Of a stretch of 33,916 nt of DNA, positions 1 through 8,599 are shown piece by piece. The position numbers and the translations under genes are program-made. The number at the start of each line of letters is the position of its first letter. Within the stretch, counting starts at the first letter, position 1. The stretch covers positions 1 to 33,916 of the forward strand of contig NZ_WURB01000037.1 of the NCBI RefSeq assembly GCF_009830105.1, read 5' to 3'. Origin of the DNA: Microvirga makkahensis. GTDB lineage: Bacteria; Pseudomonadota; Alphaproteobacteria; Rhizobiales; Beijerinckiaceae. The notes under the pieces were generated by a model that saw nothing but the letters and a program-made list of their open reading frames with translations, ran no database searches and was not told the DNA's origin.

Positions 1-84
1 GTAAAAGGCCTGTGCCCGGGCGATCATCTCCTCCGGCGGATAGGAACGAAATGAGCTCAGAGGCTCAAGGACCAGACGTGTCAT
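1..84 (-). CDS. Nitroreductase family protein, N-terminal fragment (cut by window edge)
   Basis: Only the first 28 codons lie in the window. The peptide begins MTRLVLEPLSSF and continues with YPPEEM and ARAQAFY. This resembles the N-terminal arm of nitroreductase-family flavoproteins, in which a YPPEEM-like segment precedes the FMN-binding region. The ATG is preceded by GGAGAG at a good spacing. The gene starts about 20 bases after the end of the broken antiporter gene and in the same direction, so it is probably the last member of a minus-strand group with the channel and antiporter. The assignment rests on a short peptide and the substrate cannot be inferred. Confidence 0.55.
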   Translation of the reverse strand, partial: MTRLVLEPLSSFRSYPPEEMIARAQAFY

Positions 85-104
85 GCAACTCTCCAGGGCC
101 GGGT

Positions 105-1344
105 TCACGTCACCCGTTCCACCACGGAACGCAGGCTAAGACCCTGAACGACGATTGTGAATACGACCACGGCATAGGTTGCGGCGAGCAGGGTCGGTTT
201 CTCAGCGACGTCAGGCAGGGAAAGGGCCAGCGCGATGGAGATCCCGCCCCGCAGGCCGCCCCGAGTCAGGACAGGGACGTCCCAGCGGCAAACGTCTGCC
301 GCACCCGCAGCAGCAGGACCGGGATGGCCACGGCCAGCAGACGGGCGAGAAGCACGAGGGGAATGCTGGCAAGGCTGAGCCAGGCAAAGGCGGGATCGAA
401 GCCGACGACCAGGACCTCAAGCCCGATTAGGAGGAAGAGCACCGAGTTCAGAATTTCGTCCACGAGCTGCCAGAAGCCGAACACATAGCGCTGCGTGAGC
501 TCGCTCATGGCATCCTGCGGGCCGCGGTTGCCGATCAGGATCCCTGCCACCACTACGGCGATGGGACCGCTCATGTGGAACTTGGCCGCTGCTGCATAGG
601 TACCGGGGCAACAGCCAAGGAGATCAAGGTCTCCAGCGGATAGTTGTCGATCACGCGCATCGAGCGATAGGCGACATATCCGGTGATAAACCCGAGGATC
701 GCCCCACCAACAGCCTCGATGAACAACTCTGCGATGTGGCCCAGGCTGGTGCCGCCCTCACCTTCTCCGGCTGCAATGGCGAGAAGAATCGTGAACACCA
801 CCACGCCGACCCCGTCGTTGAACAGGGATTCCCCGGACATGTCTGCCTCAAGGGTTCTCGGGCACCTGCACGGCTTTGAGCGTGCTGAGGACCGCGACGG
901 GGTCCGTGGGACTGATCAGGGCGCCGAACGCGAGCGCCCATGCGAGCGGGAGAGGCACTCCAAGTGCACCGGAAACCCGCCACAACCCGATGCCGATGAT
1001 CGCGGTCGAGATCGCCACCCCGGCTGTTGCCATGATGCCGATGGGCCATGCCCGCCGCGCAGCAATGAGAGGTCAACGTTCAGGGCGCCCGCGAACAAGA
1101 GAAATGCGAGCAGTCCGTTGAGCACGGTCGCCCTGAAGTCGACCTGTCGCAACAGAACCGTCAGGTCCTCGTAGAGGTGCTCCTCGGGCCGGACAAACTC
1201 GGCGCCGATCAGGACCAGGGAGGCGACAAGCCCCATCACCAAGAGGCCAATGGTGTGAGGAAGCCGGATCAGCACATGATTAAGCCAGCCGAAGACGGCT
1301 GTCAGAACGAGAAGGACGGCAACGAGATCGAAGACGGAGAGCAC
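105..1344 (-). pseudogene. CPA1-family Na+/H+ antiporter, broken by four single-base frameshifts
   Basis: Read across frames, this encodes a cation:proton antiporter of the CPA1/NhaP type, a polytopic inner-membrane protein exchanging Na+ (or K+) for H+. Family motifs are clear: GALISPTDPVAVLS in one frame, then SGESLFNDGVGVVVF, then a segment around MSGPIAVVVAGILIGNRG, and finally GGLRGGISIALALSLP with FTIVVQGLSLRSVVERV before the stop. The start is probably a GTG at 1344 with AGGA upstream. The frame breaks at about 1051-1056 (base missing), 852-854 (extra base in GGG), 604-608 (base missing) and 270-273 (base missing). Each break restores the family sequence if one base is added or removed, and most sit in or beside G/C runs. 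It is either a recent pseudogene or a poorly sequenced stretch. It begins 11 bases after the channel gene ends. Confidence 0.8.
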
Positions 1345-1355
1345 TTGCCGTGTTC

Positions 1356-2171
1356 CTAGTTCGAGGAGGGGGTGGAGCGCTGCCCCCCCTCTTGAAGATC
1401 CCGACGAAGCGCAGCGATTTCCGCCCGAAGAGCGGCAATTTCTCTTGCCCCTGCCACTTCGCCCTGCTCCGACGCTGCGTCGCGGCCGACGAAAAATGAC
1501 GCGAAGCTCGCGGTAATGTAGCCGAAGACGGCAAAGCCGTAGACCGCAAGCAGAAAGCACAGAATGCGCCCCTCCGGGGTCTCCGGCCAGAACTCGGACC
1601 CCATGGTGGCCAGCAGCATCCCGGTCCACCAAAGTGCGTCGGCATAGCTCTCGAAGCCACCGTCGACCTGAGACGCCGGCTCGAAAGCGAGCATGCCACC
1701 GGCGCCTAGAAGAGCCACCAGCACGGTCAGGCCTGTAACATAGCCAAGACCACGGCGGCTCAGACTGGCCCGAAGGGCGTTCATGCCCCGGTTTGCCGTT
1801 CCGACGATGCGCACCAGCCGAAGACCTCGCACGGCACGGGCGGCGCGCAGAATGGGGAGCGCGCGAAGGAGGCGGAAAGCCGGAACGATAAGGGCGATGA
1901 CCGTCAGCCAATTCCGGCTGAGGAACGTAGCCTTCTCGGGTGCGAGCGCAAACCGGATGGCGAATTCTATCAGAAAGGCAATCCAGATGACGGTGCCGAA
2001 TGTCTCCAGAGCATCGAAGGTTCCCCAGACCGATTCCACCACCACGAGCAGCAGCCACAGGAAGCTGAGCACAAGCATGGGGGTGCGCAACCATTCATCA
2101 AGTTCCTCCAGAGCACTCCAGCGTTCATCAGGGCTCGCGGCGGATTCATGGCCCTGAGGATCATCGACCAT
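1356..2171 (-). CDS. Six-TM voltage-gated-type ion channel with non-canonical pore motif
   Basis: This 271-residue protein has the layout of a voltage-gated cation channel. Membrane segments lie near residues 30-50, 57-76 and 88-98. An S4-like helix at about 100-125 carries arginines at roughly every third position. S5 is near 144-164, a pore helix near 178-190 and S6 near 202-228. The cytoplasmic tail at about 243-262 is a heptad-like coiled coil (EIAALRAEIAALRRDL), which probably helps tetramer assembly. At the filter position, where K+ channels have TVGYG, it reads TMGSEFWP, so ion selectivity cannot be assumed. I recall related alphaproteobacterial ion transporter proteins with similar TMGSEYWP filters. 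The start at 2171 is chosen for GGGAGA seven bases upstream; a longer frame runs to 2279 without such support. It probably shares a transcript with the antiporter. Confidence 0.8.
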   Translation of the reverse strand: MVDDPQGHESAASPDERWSALEELDEWLRTPMLVLSFLWLLLVVVESVWGTFDALETFGTVIWIAFLIEFAIRFALAPEKATFLSRNWLTVIALIVPAFRLLRALPILRAARAVRGLRLVRIVGTANRGMNALRASLSRRGLGYVTGLTVLVALLGAGGMLAFEPASQVDGGFESYADALWWTGMLLATMGSEFWPETPEGRILCFLLAVYGFAVFGYITASFASFFVGRDAASEQGEVAGAREIAALRAEIAALRRDLQEGGQRSTPSSN

Positions 2172-2208
2172 AGGCAGTCTCCCGGATGTTTGTAGGAGAC
2201 AACCATCC

Positions 2209-2637
2209 TCACCGGCGAACAGGTCCGGCACGACCTCTGAGGTCCGTCGGGAACGAGCTCGGTCGCGGGTCAGCCTCATTGATGCCGTACACCAGCTCCC
2301 GCCCCCTGCGGGAAGCGGCGCGGATGTCGTTCACGACCCTGCGGCCGAGCCTGTGGGGAACCACGGCCGTGAACTCCGGCCAGACCGTGATGTCCAGGGT
2401 CGGGCCGGAGAAGATCAGGCCGATCATCATCGCCATGATCATGATCGCCCATCCCAGCAGCATGGTCTCGGGAATCGGCTTTCCAGGCGCGATATCCTTG
2501 CCGCGGTTGCCGGTCATCGTGATGAAGAACAGATCGATGGGAACGGCGGCAGGTAGCCCGAATATGCCGAGCCCGATCACGGCGGCGCCATAGCGACAGT
2601 CGCGCACCCGAAGGTCAGCTTGGCACGTCGCCAGCAA
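2209..2637 (-). CDS. Small hypothetical membrane protein (doubtful)
   Basis: An open frame of up to 142 codons, apparently starting at a TTG behind AAAAGG. It encodes two plausible hydrophobic segments (around VIGLGIFGLPAAVPIDLFFI and MLLGWAIMIMAMMIGLIF) and a polar, arginine-rich C-terminus. I do not recognise a family. It lies just upstream of the channel gene on the same strand and does not overlap it if the channel starts at 2171. The helices favour a real membrane protein or the remnant of one, but the unusual start and the composition of the tail leave this uncertain. Confidence 0.35.
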   Translation of the reverse strand: MLATCQADLRVRDCRYGAAVIGLGIFGLPAAVPIDLFFITMTGNRGKDIAPGKPIPETMLLGWAIMIMAMMIGLIFSGPTLDITVWPEFTAVVPHRLGRRVVNDIRAASRRGRELVYGINEADPRPSSFPTDLRGRAGPVRR

Positions 2638-2710
2638 AACCTTTTCGGGCCTGCCGGGTCGGACTCAAGGCTTTTCTGCCTTTCGCGGGGCCTCGCTTGC
2701 GTCAAGTCGA

Positions 2711-2750
2711 ACCGTTCATCAAATCATACCGTTCATATGGATTCGAACGG
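2711..2750. promoter_or_regulatory. Direct and inverted repeat in the betT leader (possible operator)
   Basis: The nonamer ACCGTTCAT occurs at 2711-2719 and again at 2728-2736, 17 bases apart. The second copy is followed by GAACGG at 2745-2750, the inverted complement of its CCGTTC. The cluster sits about 140-175 bases upstream of the BCCT transporter start. Spaced direct repeats with an inverted half-site suggest binding of a dimeric regulator, but no known operator was recognised. Confidence 0.35.
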
Positions 2751-2886
2751 CATATCGCGCGGTCGAGGAGGAACTCTTCTGACTTCGACGTCTTCTATCC
2801 CAGGTCGGGGACGTGGGCGTTCCGGAAAGCGACGCTCCCGCTCCAGCATAAGCCGCGGCTAGGGACGGAGCATTCAAAGGCGCCGC

Positions 2887-4890
2887 ATGTTCAAACGCTT
2901 CATCATCAATCCACCGGTCTTCTTCGGTGCTGTCGCCACCATAGGCATTTTTCTCGCCATCGGGGTTGTTCTTCCGGATCGCGCCAGCGAGGTTTTCAGT
3001 GCCTTGCAGGCCGCCATTCTCGAAAGCTTCGGCTGGCTCTATCTTCTCGCCGTCGGCATCTTCCTTGCTGCCGCGCTTCTCCTCTGCCTGGGCCGCTACG
3101 GTCGATTGAAGCTCGGACCGGACGAGTCCACTCCCGACTTCAAGTTCACCTCCTGGATCGCCATGCTTTTCGCGGCCGGCATGGGCATCGGCCTCATGTT
3201 CTACGCCGTAGGAGAGCCGATGACCCACTTCATGACGCCGCCGACGGCCCAGCCTCGTTCGGTCGCGGCGATGCGGGAGGCCATGTCGGTCACCTTCTTC
3301 CACTGGGGCATTCATGCGTGGGCCATCTATGCCATAGTCGGCCTGTCGCTGGGGTATTTCGGTTACCGCTACAATCTCCCCCTCACAATCCGGTCCGGCC
3401 TCTACCCGCTCCTCAAGGAGCGCATCAACGGTCCCATCGGTCATGCGGTCGACATCTTCGCCATTGTCGGCACCATGTTCGGCATTGCGACCTCCCTCGG
3501 CGTGGGGGTCTCCCAGATCAATGCCGGCCTCAACTATCTTCTGGGCCTTCCCATCGGCCTTGAAGTCCAGCTCCCCCTGATCGCGGGCATCACGGCTCTG
3601 GCCACGATTTCGGTCGTCACAGGCCTCGACAAGGGGATACGCATCCTCTCCGAAACCAATCTGGTCGTGGCGATCCTGCTGATGATCTTCGTCCTGGTCG
3701 TCGGACCGACGGCGCATCTCTTTCGCGATTTCGTGCAGAACCTGGGTCTCTATCTGGACACGCTGCTGCTGCGCACCTTCAACATCTATGCCTACGAGCC
3801 GACGCCCTGGGTCGATGCCTGGACGCTCTTCTACTGGGCTTGGTGGATTTCCTGGTCGCCGTTCGTCGGCATGTTCATCGCCCGCATTTCACGCGGCCGC
3901 ACCGTGCGCGAGTTCATCACTGCCGTGCTGTTCATCCCGGCCGGCTTCACCTTTTTTTGGATGACCGTTTTCGGCAACACCGCCATTTTCGTGGATACCG
4001 GCGTGGCGGCCGGTGCGCTTGGCACCGCCGTCGCCGACGACGTATCGGTCGGCCTCTTCAAATTCTTCGAATATTTGCCGTTTTCGGGTCTCACCTCCAC
4101 CCTGGCCGTGCTGTTGGTCGGGATCTTTTTCATCACATCCGCGGATTCCGGCTCGCTGGTCGTCGACTCCATCGCCGCAGGCGGCGAAACCCAGACCACC
4201 ACCGTCCAGCGCGTATTCTGGTGCGCGCTCGAAGGCGTCGTGGCCGCCAGCCTTCTCCTCGCCGGCGGTCTTGGCGCCCTGCAATCGGCGACCGTGGCCA
4301 GCGCCCTGCCCTTCACCTTTGTCATGCTGGCACTGGTCTGGTCACTACTGCTCGGCATGCGTGCCGACCTCGCCCAGCAGCAGGCGCACGCCAGCAGACA
4401 GCACGCTCCCCCTGCCCAGCCTGCCGCGGGCCTCACCTGGCAGCGCCGCCTTGCACTCATTCTTCATGCCCCGACCGAGGCCGAAGTGGACGGGTTCATA
4501 GCCGCCCAGGTGCGCCCGGCACTCGAGCAGGTCGCGAGAGAGCTGAGCGCGCGCGGCCGCCCCTCGCATGTGATCGAGGAGGAAGGGGGGGCCATCGCCC
4601 TGCGCTCGCCGGCCGAAGGTGTCCGCGACTTCATCTATGGCGTCAGCCGCAGCGCCCAGCCCGTGGCCACCCTCTCCCCGCTCGATGCCGGCAAGCCAGA
4701 ATACCGTTACGAGGCCCGCACCTACTTCTCCAGCGGCGGCCGCGGTTACGACATCATGGGCATGCACCGCGACCAGATCATCGCGGACGTTCTCGTTCAG
4801 TTCGAGCGCTATCTCCTGCTCGTCCAATCGCCGGCGACGCAACTCGTCCATGGCGCCCCGGAACATGAGCTTGATCCGCCCTCACAATGA
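2887..4890 (+). CDS. betT: BCCT-family choline/betaine transporter, BetT-like
   Basis: This is a 667-residue inner-membrane transporter of the betaine/choline/carnitine family, with about 12 membrane helices up to residue ~490. The unwound-helix motif GMGIGLMF lies near residues 98-105, followed by YAVGEP. The tryptophan-rich signature (WVDAWTLFYWAWWISWSPFVG) lies near 308-330 and is followed by ARISRGRTVREF, and a DSGSLVVD stretch comes later. A hydrophilic C-terminal domain of about 170 residues makes it longer than BetP/OpuD-type members and matches the BetT class, in which the tail tunes osmotic response. BetT proteins import choline driven by the proton gradient. The ATG follows AAAGG. 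The upstream region carries repeats that may be an operator. No betA or betB is next to it, so the substrate could also be glycine betaine or a related quaternary amine. Confidence 0.9.
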   Translation: MFKRFIINPPVFFGAVATIGIFLAIGVVLPDRASEVFSALQAAILESFGWLYLLAVGIFLAAALLLCLGRYGRLKLGPDESTPDFKFTSWIAMLFAAGMGIGLMFYAVGEPMTHFMTPPTAQPRSVAAMREAMSVTFFHWGIHAWAIYAIVGLSLGYFGYRYNLPLTIRSGLYPLLKERINGPIGHAVDIFAIVGTMFGIATSLGVGVSQINAGLNYLLGLPIGLEVQLPLIAGITALATISVVTGLDKGIRILSETNLVVAILLMIFVLVVGPTAHLFRDFVQNLGLYLDTLLLRTFNIYAYEPTPWVDAWTLFYWAWWISWSPFVGMFIARISRGRTVREFITAVLFIPAGFTFFWMTVFGNTAIFVDTGVAAGALGTAVADDVSVGLFKFFEYLPFSGLTSTLAVLLVGIFFITSADSGSLVVDSIAAGGETQTTTVQRVFWCALEGVVAASLLLAGGLGALQSATVASALPFTFVMLALVWSLLLGMRADLAQQQAHASRQHAPPAQPAAGLTWQRRLALILHAPTEAEVDGFIAAQVRPALEQVARELSARGRPSHVIEEEGGAIALRSPAEGVRDFIYGVSRSAQPVATLSPLDAGKPEYRYEARTYFSSGGRGYDIMGMHRDQIIADVLVQFERYLLLVQSPATQLVHGAPEHELDPPSQ

Positions 4891-5033
4891 TGGACATCTT
4901 TGCCGGAGCTTCCGAGGATCGGGAGGGCGATCGATGCTGAAGACGAGACCTCATTCCTGAATGCGCTGCGCCAAGTTGCGGCCGGAAACGCACGCGGCAG
5001 GCATGCGGGCAAGCCAACCGCGAGTGGACGATC

Positions 5034-5636
5034 ATGTGGAACTGGATTACGAGCAACCATCAGGTCATCGGCACGCTGGTGAACATCGCGATGCTGTTTG
5101 TCTGGATCGCGTACTTGCAGGTGTTCGTCAGCAGCTATCGCCGGCAGAAGAGGTCCAGTATCCTGATCAACCGCAGCTCCGGATCCGGTCTCGATGCCCG
5201 GTGCCTGATCAGCAACATGAGCGCCGAGGCCATCTACATCGAGAGTATCATCGCGACCGTCGCGACAGCCGAAGGACGCTGGAGCTGCCCGGTGACCGAA
5301 CCGCTGGAAGGCCGCTCGGACCTGGATCTGAAGACCCGGCAAGGCCCGTTGCAAGCGGGACGGTTCATCGACATCGGATCGTTTCAAAGCCTTATCGAGC
5401 CTGCGCTTCGAATGGGCACCGTCGCCCCGAACCGCTCGGAGAACCTCGTCGCCGTCGAGATCAAGGTGATTGCGGCGCATGGCTCCGAGGATCTTCTTGC
5501 CGGTGCGACACGCCGGTTCGACGTGATCCGGCAACAGGACCGGCTGCTCCTGAGGGGGCATGTGGTCGGGACGCATCAGATCCGGTCCCGACGAGAGCGG
5601 GAGAGGCTCCACGACGATGTCGAACTGGACCTGTGA
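5034..5636 (+). CDS. Hypothetical protein with one N-terminal membrane helix
   Basis: This 200-residue protein has a single hydrophobic helix near residues 12-31 (IGTLVNIAMLFVWIAYLQVFV), followed by a basic patch (YRRQKR) that suggests the rest is cytoplasmic. The remainder looks like a compact beta-rich domain and ends in a charged tail (RSRRERERLHDD). I do not recognise the family. The ATG has a modest GAGTGG upstream. It lies about 140 bases after betT on the same strand, so it may belong to the same transcription unit, but no functional link is visible. Confidence 0.65.
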   Translation: MWNWITSNHQVIGTLVNIAMLFVWIAYLQVFVSSYRRQKRSSILINRSSGSGLDARCLISNMSAEAIYIESIIATVATAEGRWSCPVTEPLEGRSDLDLKTRQGPLQAGRFIDIGSFQSLIEPALRMGTVAPNRSENLVAVEIKVIAAHGSEDLLAGATRRFDVIRQQDRLLLRGHVVGTHQIRSRRERERLHDDVELDL

Positions 5637-5970
5637 TCGACGAGAACCGGCTCACCCGGGGTCTCTGTTTGGCCACTGCGCCGATGCGGGCTTGACGGCT
5701 CCCCTGTTCCTCAGCGTCCTGGCGCTTGCAGCGAAGCAGCTCGGGCCTGGCCCGGAGGCTTTCCTTGCGTGCGAGCGGAGCTCGCTGATGGCTTTGCCGG
5801 ACAATGATACGCCTATGAGGCCCGCGGAACGAAGCCCATTCTGTCGAGAGCTTCCCCTTACGTCCTAGCCTATCGGGACCTGTCCGTCGCTCACGTCAGG
5901 AGCAAGGATCGGCAACTCTATGGATCCGACATGCTTCAGCACGGGCCGGTGTCGGGCATCGACCATTTCC
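5637..5970. other. Intergenic region between convergent genes, nothing recognised
   Basis: About 330 bases between the end of the one-TM hypothetical gene and the end of ggt on the opposite strand. Short open frames are present, but none has a convincing ribosome site or a recognisable product. I saw no clear hairpin terminator. Confidence 0.5.
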
Positions 5971-7734
5971 TCAATTGCCAATGGCCACGCCCTCCCGACG
6001 GCTGTCTGCTCCACCGGTGAGGCCGCCGGGACCGACCACGATGACCTGAATACCCGAATTCATTTCGATCACCGTCACCTCGTGACCCTTGGCCTCGAGA
6101 GCCGCTTTCCAGGTTTCGGCTTCCGTGCCGGCCTCGATTTCGGTCGGGCCGTTACGACTGCCGAAATTCGGCAGATCGACCGCGGTCTGCGGATCGAGTT
6201 TCCAATCCAGAATGCCGACAAGGCTCTTGACCACATAGGGGATGATCTGGCTCCCGCCGGGCGAGCCCAGAACCGCGTAGAGTTTGCCGCCGCCGTCCAG
6301 CACGACTGTCGGCGCCATGGAGCTGCGTGGCCGCTTGCCAGGCTCCACGCGATTGGCGACCGGTTTGTCCTCTTCGACCGGCGCGAAGTTGAAGTCGGTC
6401 AGCTCATTGTTCAGAAGGAAGCCGCTTCTGGTCATGATCCGGGCACCGAACCCATCCTCGATAGTGGTCGTCATCGATACGGCATTGCCGTCGCGATCGA
6501 CGACCGAAATATGGCTGGTGCCAAACTCGATGCCATCCGAGGGGGCGAAGCGAAATTCCGTCTTCTGGAACGGCGGATCACCGGCCGTCGCCCGCCCCAT
6601 GGACGCATCAGGGTTCACAATTGCAGCGCGGCTCTTGAGATAGCCTGGATCGACAAGGCCGCGAACCGGGACATTCACGAAAGCCGGGTCGCCGAGGTAA
6701 AGCGCCCGGTCGGCAAACGCGAGACGGCCGGCCTCCGCCATCCAATGCACCGCCTCTGGACCGAGCGTCATTGCCGCCATGTCCTGAGTTTCGAGCACGC
6801 TCATGATCTGCTGAACGGCGATACCGCCGGAACTCGGCGGGCCCATACCACAGATGCGATAGGTACGGTAGGAACCGCAGACGGGTTCCCTCTCCTCGAC
6901 CTTGTAGGACTTGAGATCCTCAAGAGTCATGTCACCCGGATTGGTGGCGTGGCGTGTAACGGATGCAACGATATCGGCTGCGATGTCGCCGGAATAGAAG
7001 ACATCCGCTCCCTTCTCCGCAATGTCGCGTAGCGTCCGGGCGAAGGCCGGGTTCCTCAGAACCGCGCCGGCAGGTTTCGGCGTGCCATCCGTCTGGTAAA
7101 AATAGCCACGGGCGATGGGATCGTTCTGGAGAAATTTCTCCTGACCGAGAAGGCCATTGAGCCGCGGCGAGATCGTGAAGCCGTCCTCCGCGAGGCGAAT
7201 GGCCGGCGCGATGACCTGGGGCCAGGACAGCTTGCCCCAGCGCTTGTGGGCCGCCTCGAGCAGGCGAAGCGTGCCGGGAACGCCAACCGACCGTCCGCCG
7301 ACAACCGCATCGTAGAACTTCATCGGCTTTCCGTCAGGCCCCAGAAACCGCTCCGGCTTCGCGGCAGCGGGCGCTGTCTCGCGTCCGTCCAAGGTGATGA
7401 GTTTGGTCTTGTCCCAGTAGAGAAGAAACGCGCCTCCGCCGATGCCGGAGCTCTGCGGCTCCACGAGGTTGAGAACGAGTTGCACTGCGATCGCAGCATC
7501 GACCGCGCTTCCCCCGGCGCCGAGGATCTCCCGTCCCGCCTGGGCAGCGAGTGGATTGGCGGCGGCGACCATATCGTGAGCGGCTGTGCCAGCTTGCTTG
7601 GCGATCCGCCCCGTCCCGGCTTCAGGAGCAGGAGCATCGCTCTGGGCTAAAGCGGCAGATGTCAGAAAGGGTGTGAGGGCCAGCAGACCCGCGCCAAGAA
7701 AGCGTCGCCAAGGAGCGGAAGCAAGTTTCGTCAT
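5971..7734 (-). CDS. ggt: Gamma-glutamyltransferase, periplasmic
   Basis: This 587-residue enzyme hydrolyses or transfers the gamma-glutamyl group of glutathione and related peptides. It has an N-terminal signal peptide ending near ALAQS, so the mature enzyme should be periplasmic. The family is made as a proenzyme that cuts itself before a threonine. That residue is Thr406 in GTSHISVVD, followed by the typical GNAVSMTTTIEDGFG. Upstream is the conserved EPQSSGIGGGAF region, and downstream are RPRSSMAPT and LGSPGGSQII, of the substrate-binding part. The length is normal for bacterial GGT. The start at 7734 is preferred because GAGG lies at a normal distance and the signal peptide begins directly; a frame 12 codons longer exists. 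It appears to be transcribed alone. Confidence 0.93.
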   Translation of the reverse strand: MTKLASAPWRRFLGAGLLALTPFLTSAALAQSDAPAPEAGTGRIAKQAGTAAHDMVAAANPLAAQAGREILGAGGSAVDAAIAVQLVLNLVEPQSSGIGGGAFLLYWDKTKLITLDGRETAPAAAKPERFLGPDGKPMKFYDAVVGGRSVGVPGTLRLLEAAHKRWGKLSWPQVIAPAIRLAEDGFTISPRLNGLLGQEKFLQNDPIARGYFYQTDGTPKPAGAVLRNPAFARTLRDIAEKGADVFYSGDIAADIVASVTRHATNPGDMTLEDLKSYKVEEREPVCGSYRTYRICGMGPPSSGGIAVQQIMSVLETQDMAAMTLGPEAVHWMAEAGRLAFADRALYLGDPAFVNVPVRGLVDPGYLKSRAAIVNPDASMGRATAGDPPFQKTEFRFAPSDGIEFGTSHISVVDRDGNAVSMTTTIEDGFGARIMTRSGFLLNNELTDFNFAPVEEDKPVANRVEPGKRPRSSMAPTVVLDGGGKLYAVLGSPGGSQIIPYVVKSLVGILDWKLDPQTAVDLPNFGSRNGPTEIEAGTEAETWKAALEAKGHEVTVIEMNSGIQVIVVGPGGLTGGADSRREGVAIGN

Positions 7735-8177
7735 AGAGGCAGTCCTCAGAGGGCACCAGCCAAGGAGCATAGCAGCAGACGCAGGTCTCGAGGAACTCCG
7801 ATGCTATCACAGGGCATTTCATCCAAACCCCGTCGTGTCTGAGCGAGAGAAAGCCTCGTCAGGTGATCCAGGATCTTCGAACAGGATCCCATAAGGGTCT
7901 GCCTCACTCCGGTCATGGAGAAGTTCGGCTTTGGTCAGCCCCGTGCCGGAAGGCCTCACACCGCGGCGCTGACTTCGTGGCCCCCGGTCGGGAAGTCTTG
8001 ACTCAGAGAGGGGCTACCCTGACCCGAAGCGGCGTTTGGAGTGGGCCGGCTGGACGAGATCGCCAGGCGAAATAGCCGCTTGGGCCGACGTCAAAACTGG
8101 CATGGGAACCTTTCAATCAACCCACCATCCAACGAGTTGCGTGACCCGCGCAGTCAGTCGCGCCCATGGAGGAACTC
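7735..8177. other. Intergenic region between divergent genes, no gene recognised
   Basis: About 440 bases separate the ggt start from the start of the disrupted exported-protein gene. It should hold the two divergent promoters, but I found no convincing -35/-10 pair, repeat or conserved coding segment. Confidence 0.5.
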
Positions 8178-8599
8178 ATGCCGGTCCGCTTTGCTGCCTT
8201 TGCTCCCGTCGTCGCATTTGCCATGCCGGCCACGGCCGCCGATCAGATCGAGAAGGCTCCGCCAAGCGGCGCCCCCAAGCAGGTCAGCGATCTTGTGAAG
8301 CTGCCCGACTTCCTGGCGGGGCTCGGTCAGCTCCATGCCGACCCCAAATCCCTGCCGACCGAGCCGTTCCTGGCCTGCGATCGCGACGGGCGCCCCGTCA
8401 GCACGGTCTACATGCTTCCGATCGAGGATCTCTCGAACAAGGACAAGCGCTTCGACGATCTCGCAGCCCCCGGCGGCAAGGTCGGCCATGTGGCGCCTAC
8501 TTCGACGCGGGGCACCCTGGTGTCGAGAGGCCCCACGCGCACATCGTGCTGTGGCATGTTCCGAAGGCGGACGAGACCCGGGTGGCGGCAGGGTGGTGA
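8178..8599 (+). pseudogene. Exported protein of unknown function, one frameshift
   Basis: The start at 8178 has GGAGGAA directly upstream and opens a signal peptide (MPVRFAAFAPVVAFAMPATAA). The mature part reads through GLGQLHADPKSLP and STVYMLPIEDLSNKDKRF to GGKVGHV. It then continues in another frame from near 8493 as YFDAGHPGVERPHAHIVLWHVP to a stop at 8597-8599. Adding one G to the run at 8492-8493 would give HVGAYFDAGHPG and a continuous protein of about 140 residues. I do not recognise the family. The conserved His-rich PHAHIVLWHVP segment hints at metal binding, which is inference only. Its stop overlaps the start of the next gene (TGATG), so the two were probably translated together. 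It could be intact in the organism if the missing base is a sequencing error. Confidence 0.6.

Noticed and set aside
2719..3717. Minus-strand open frame of about 330 codons opposite betT
   Set aside because: It overlaps the well-supported transporter and is highly charged with no recognisable domain.
5920..7032. Plus-strand open frame of about 370 codons opposite ggt
   Set aside because: It is the antisense shadow of a gene whose catalytic threonine and family motifs are all in place.
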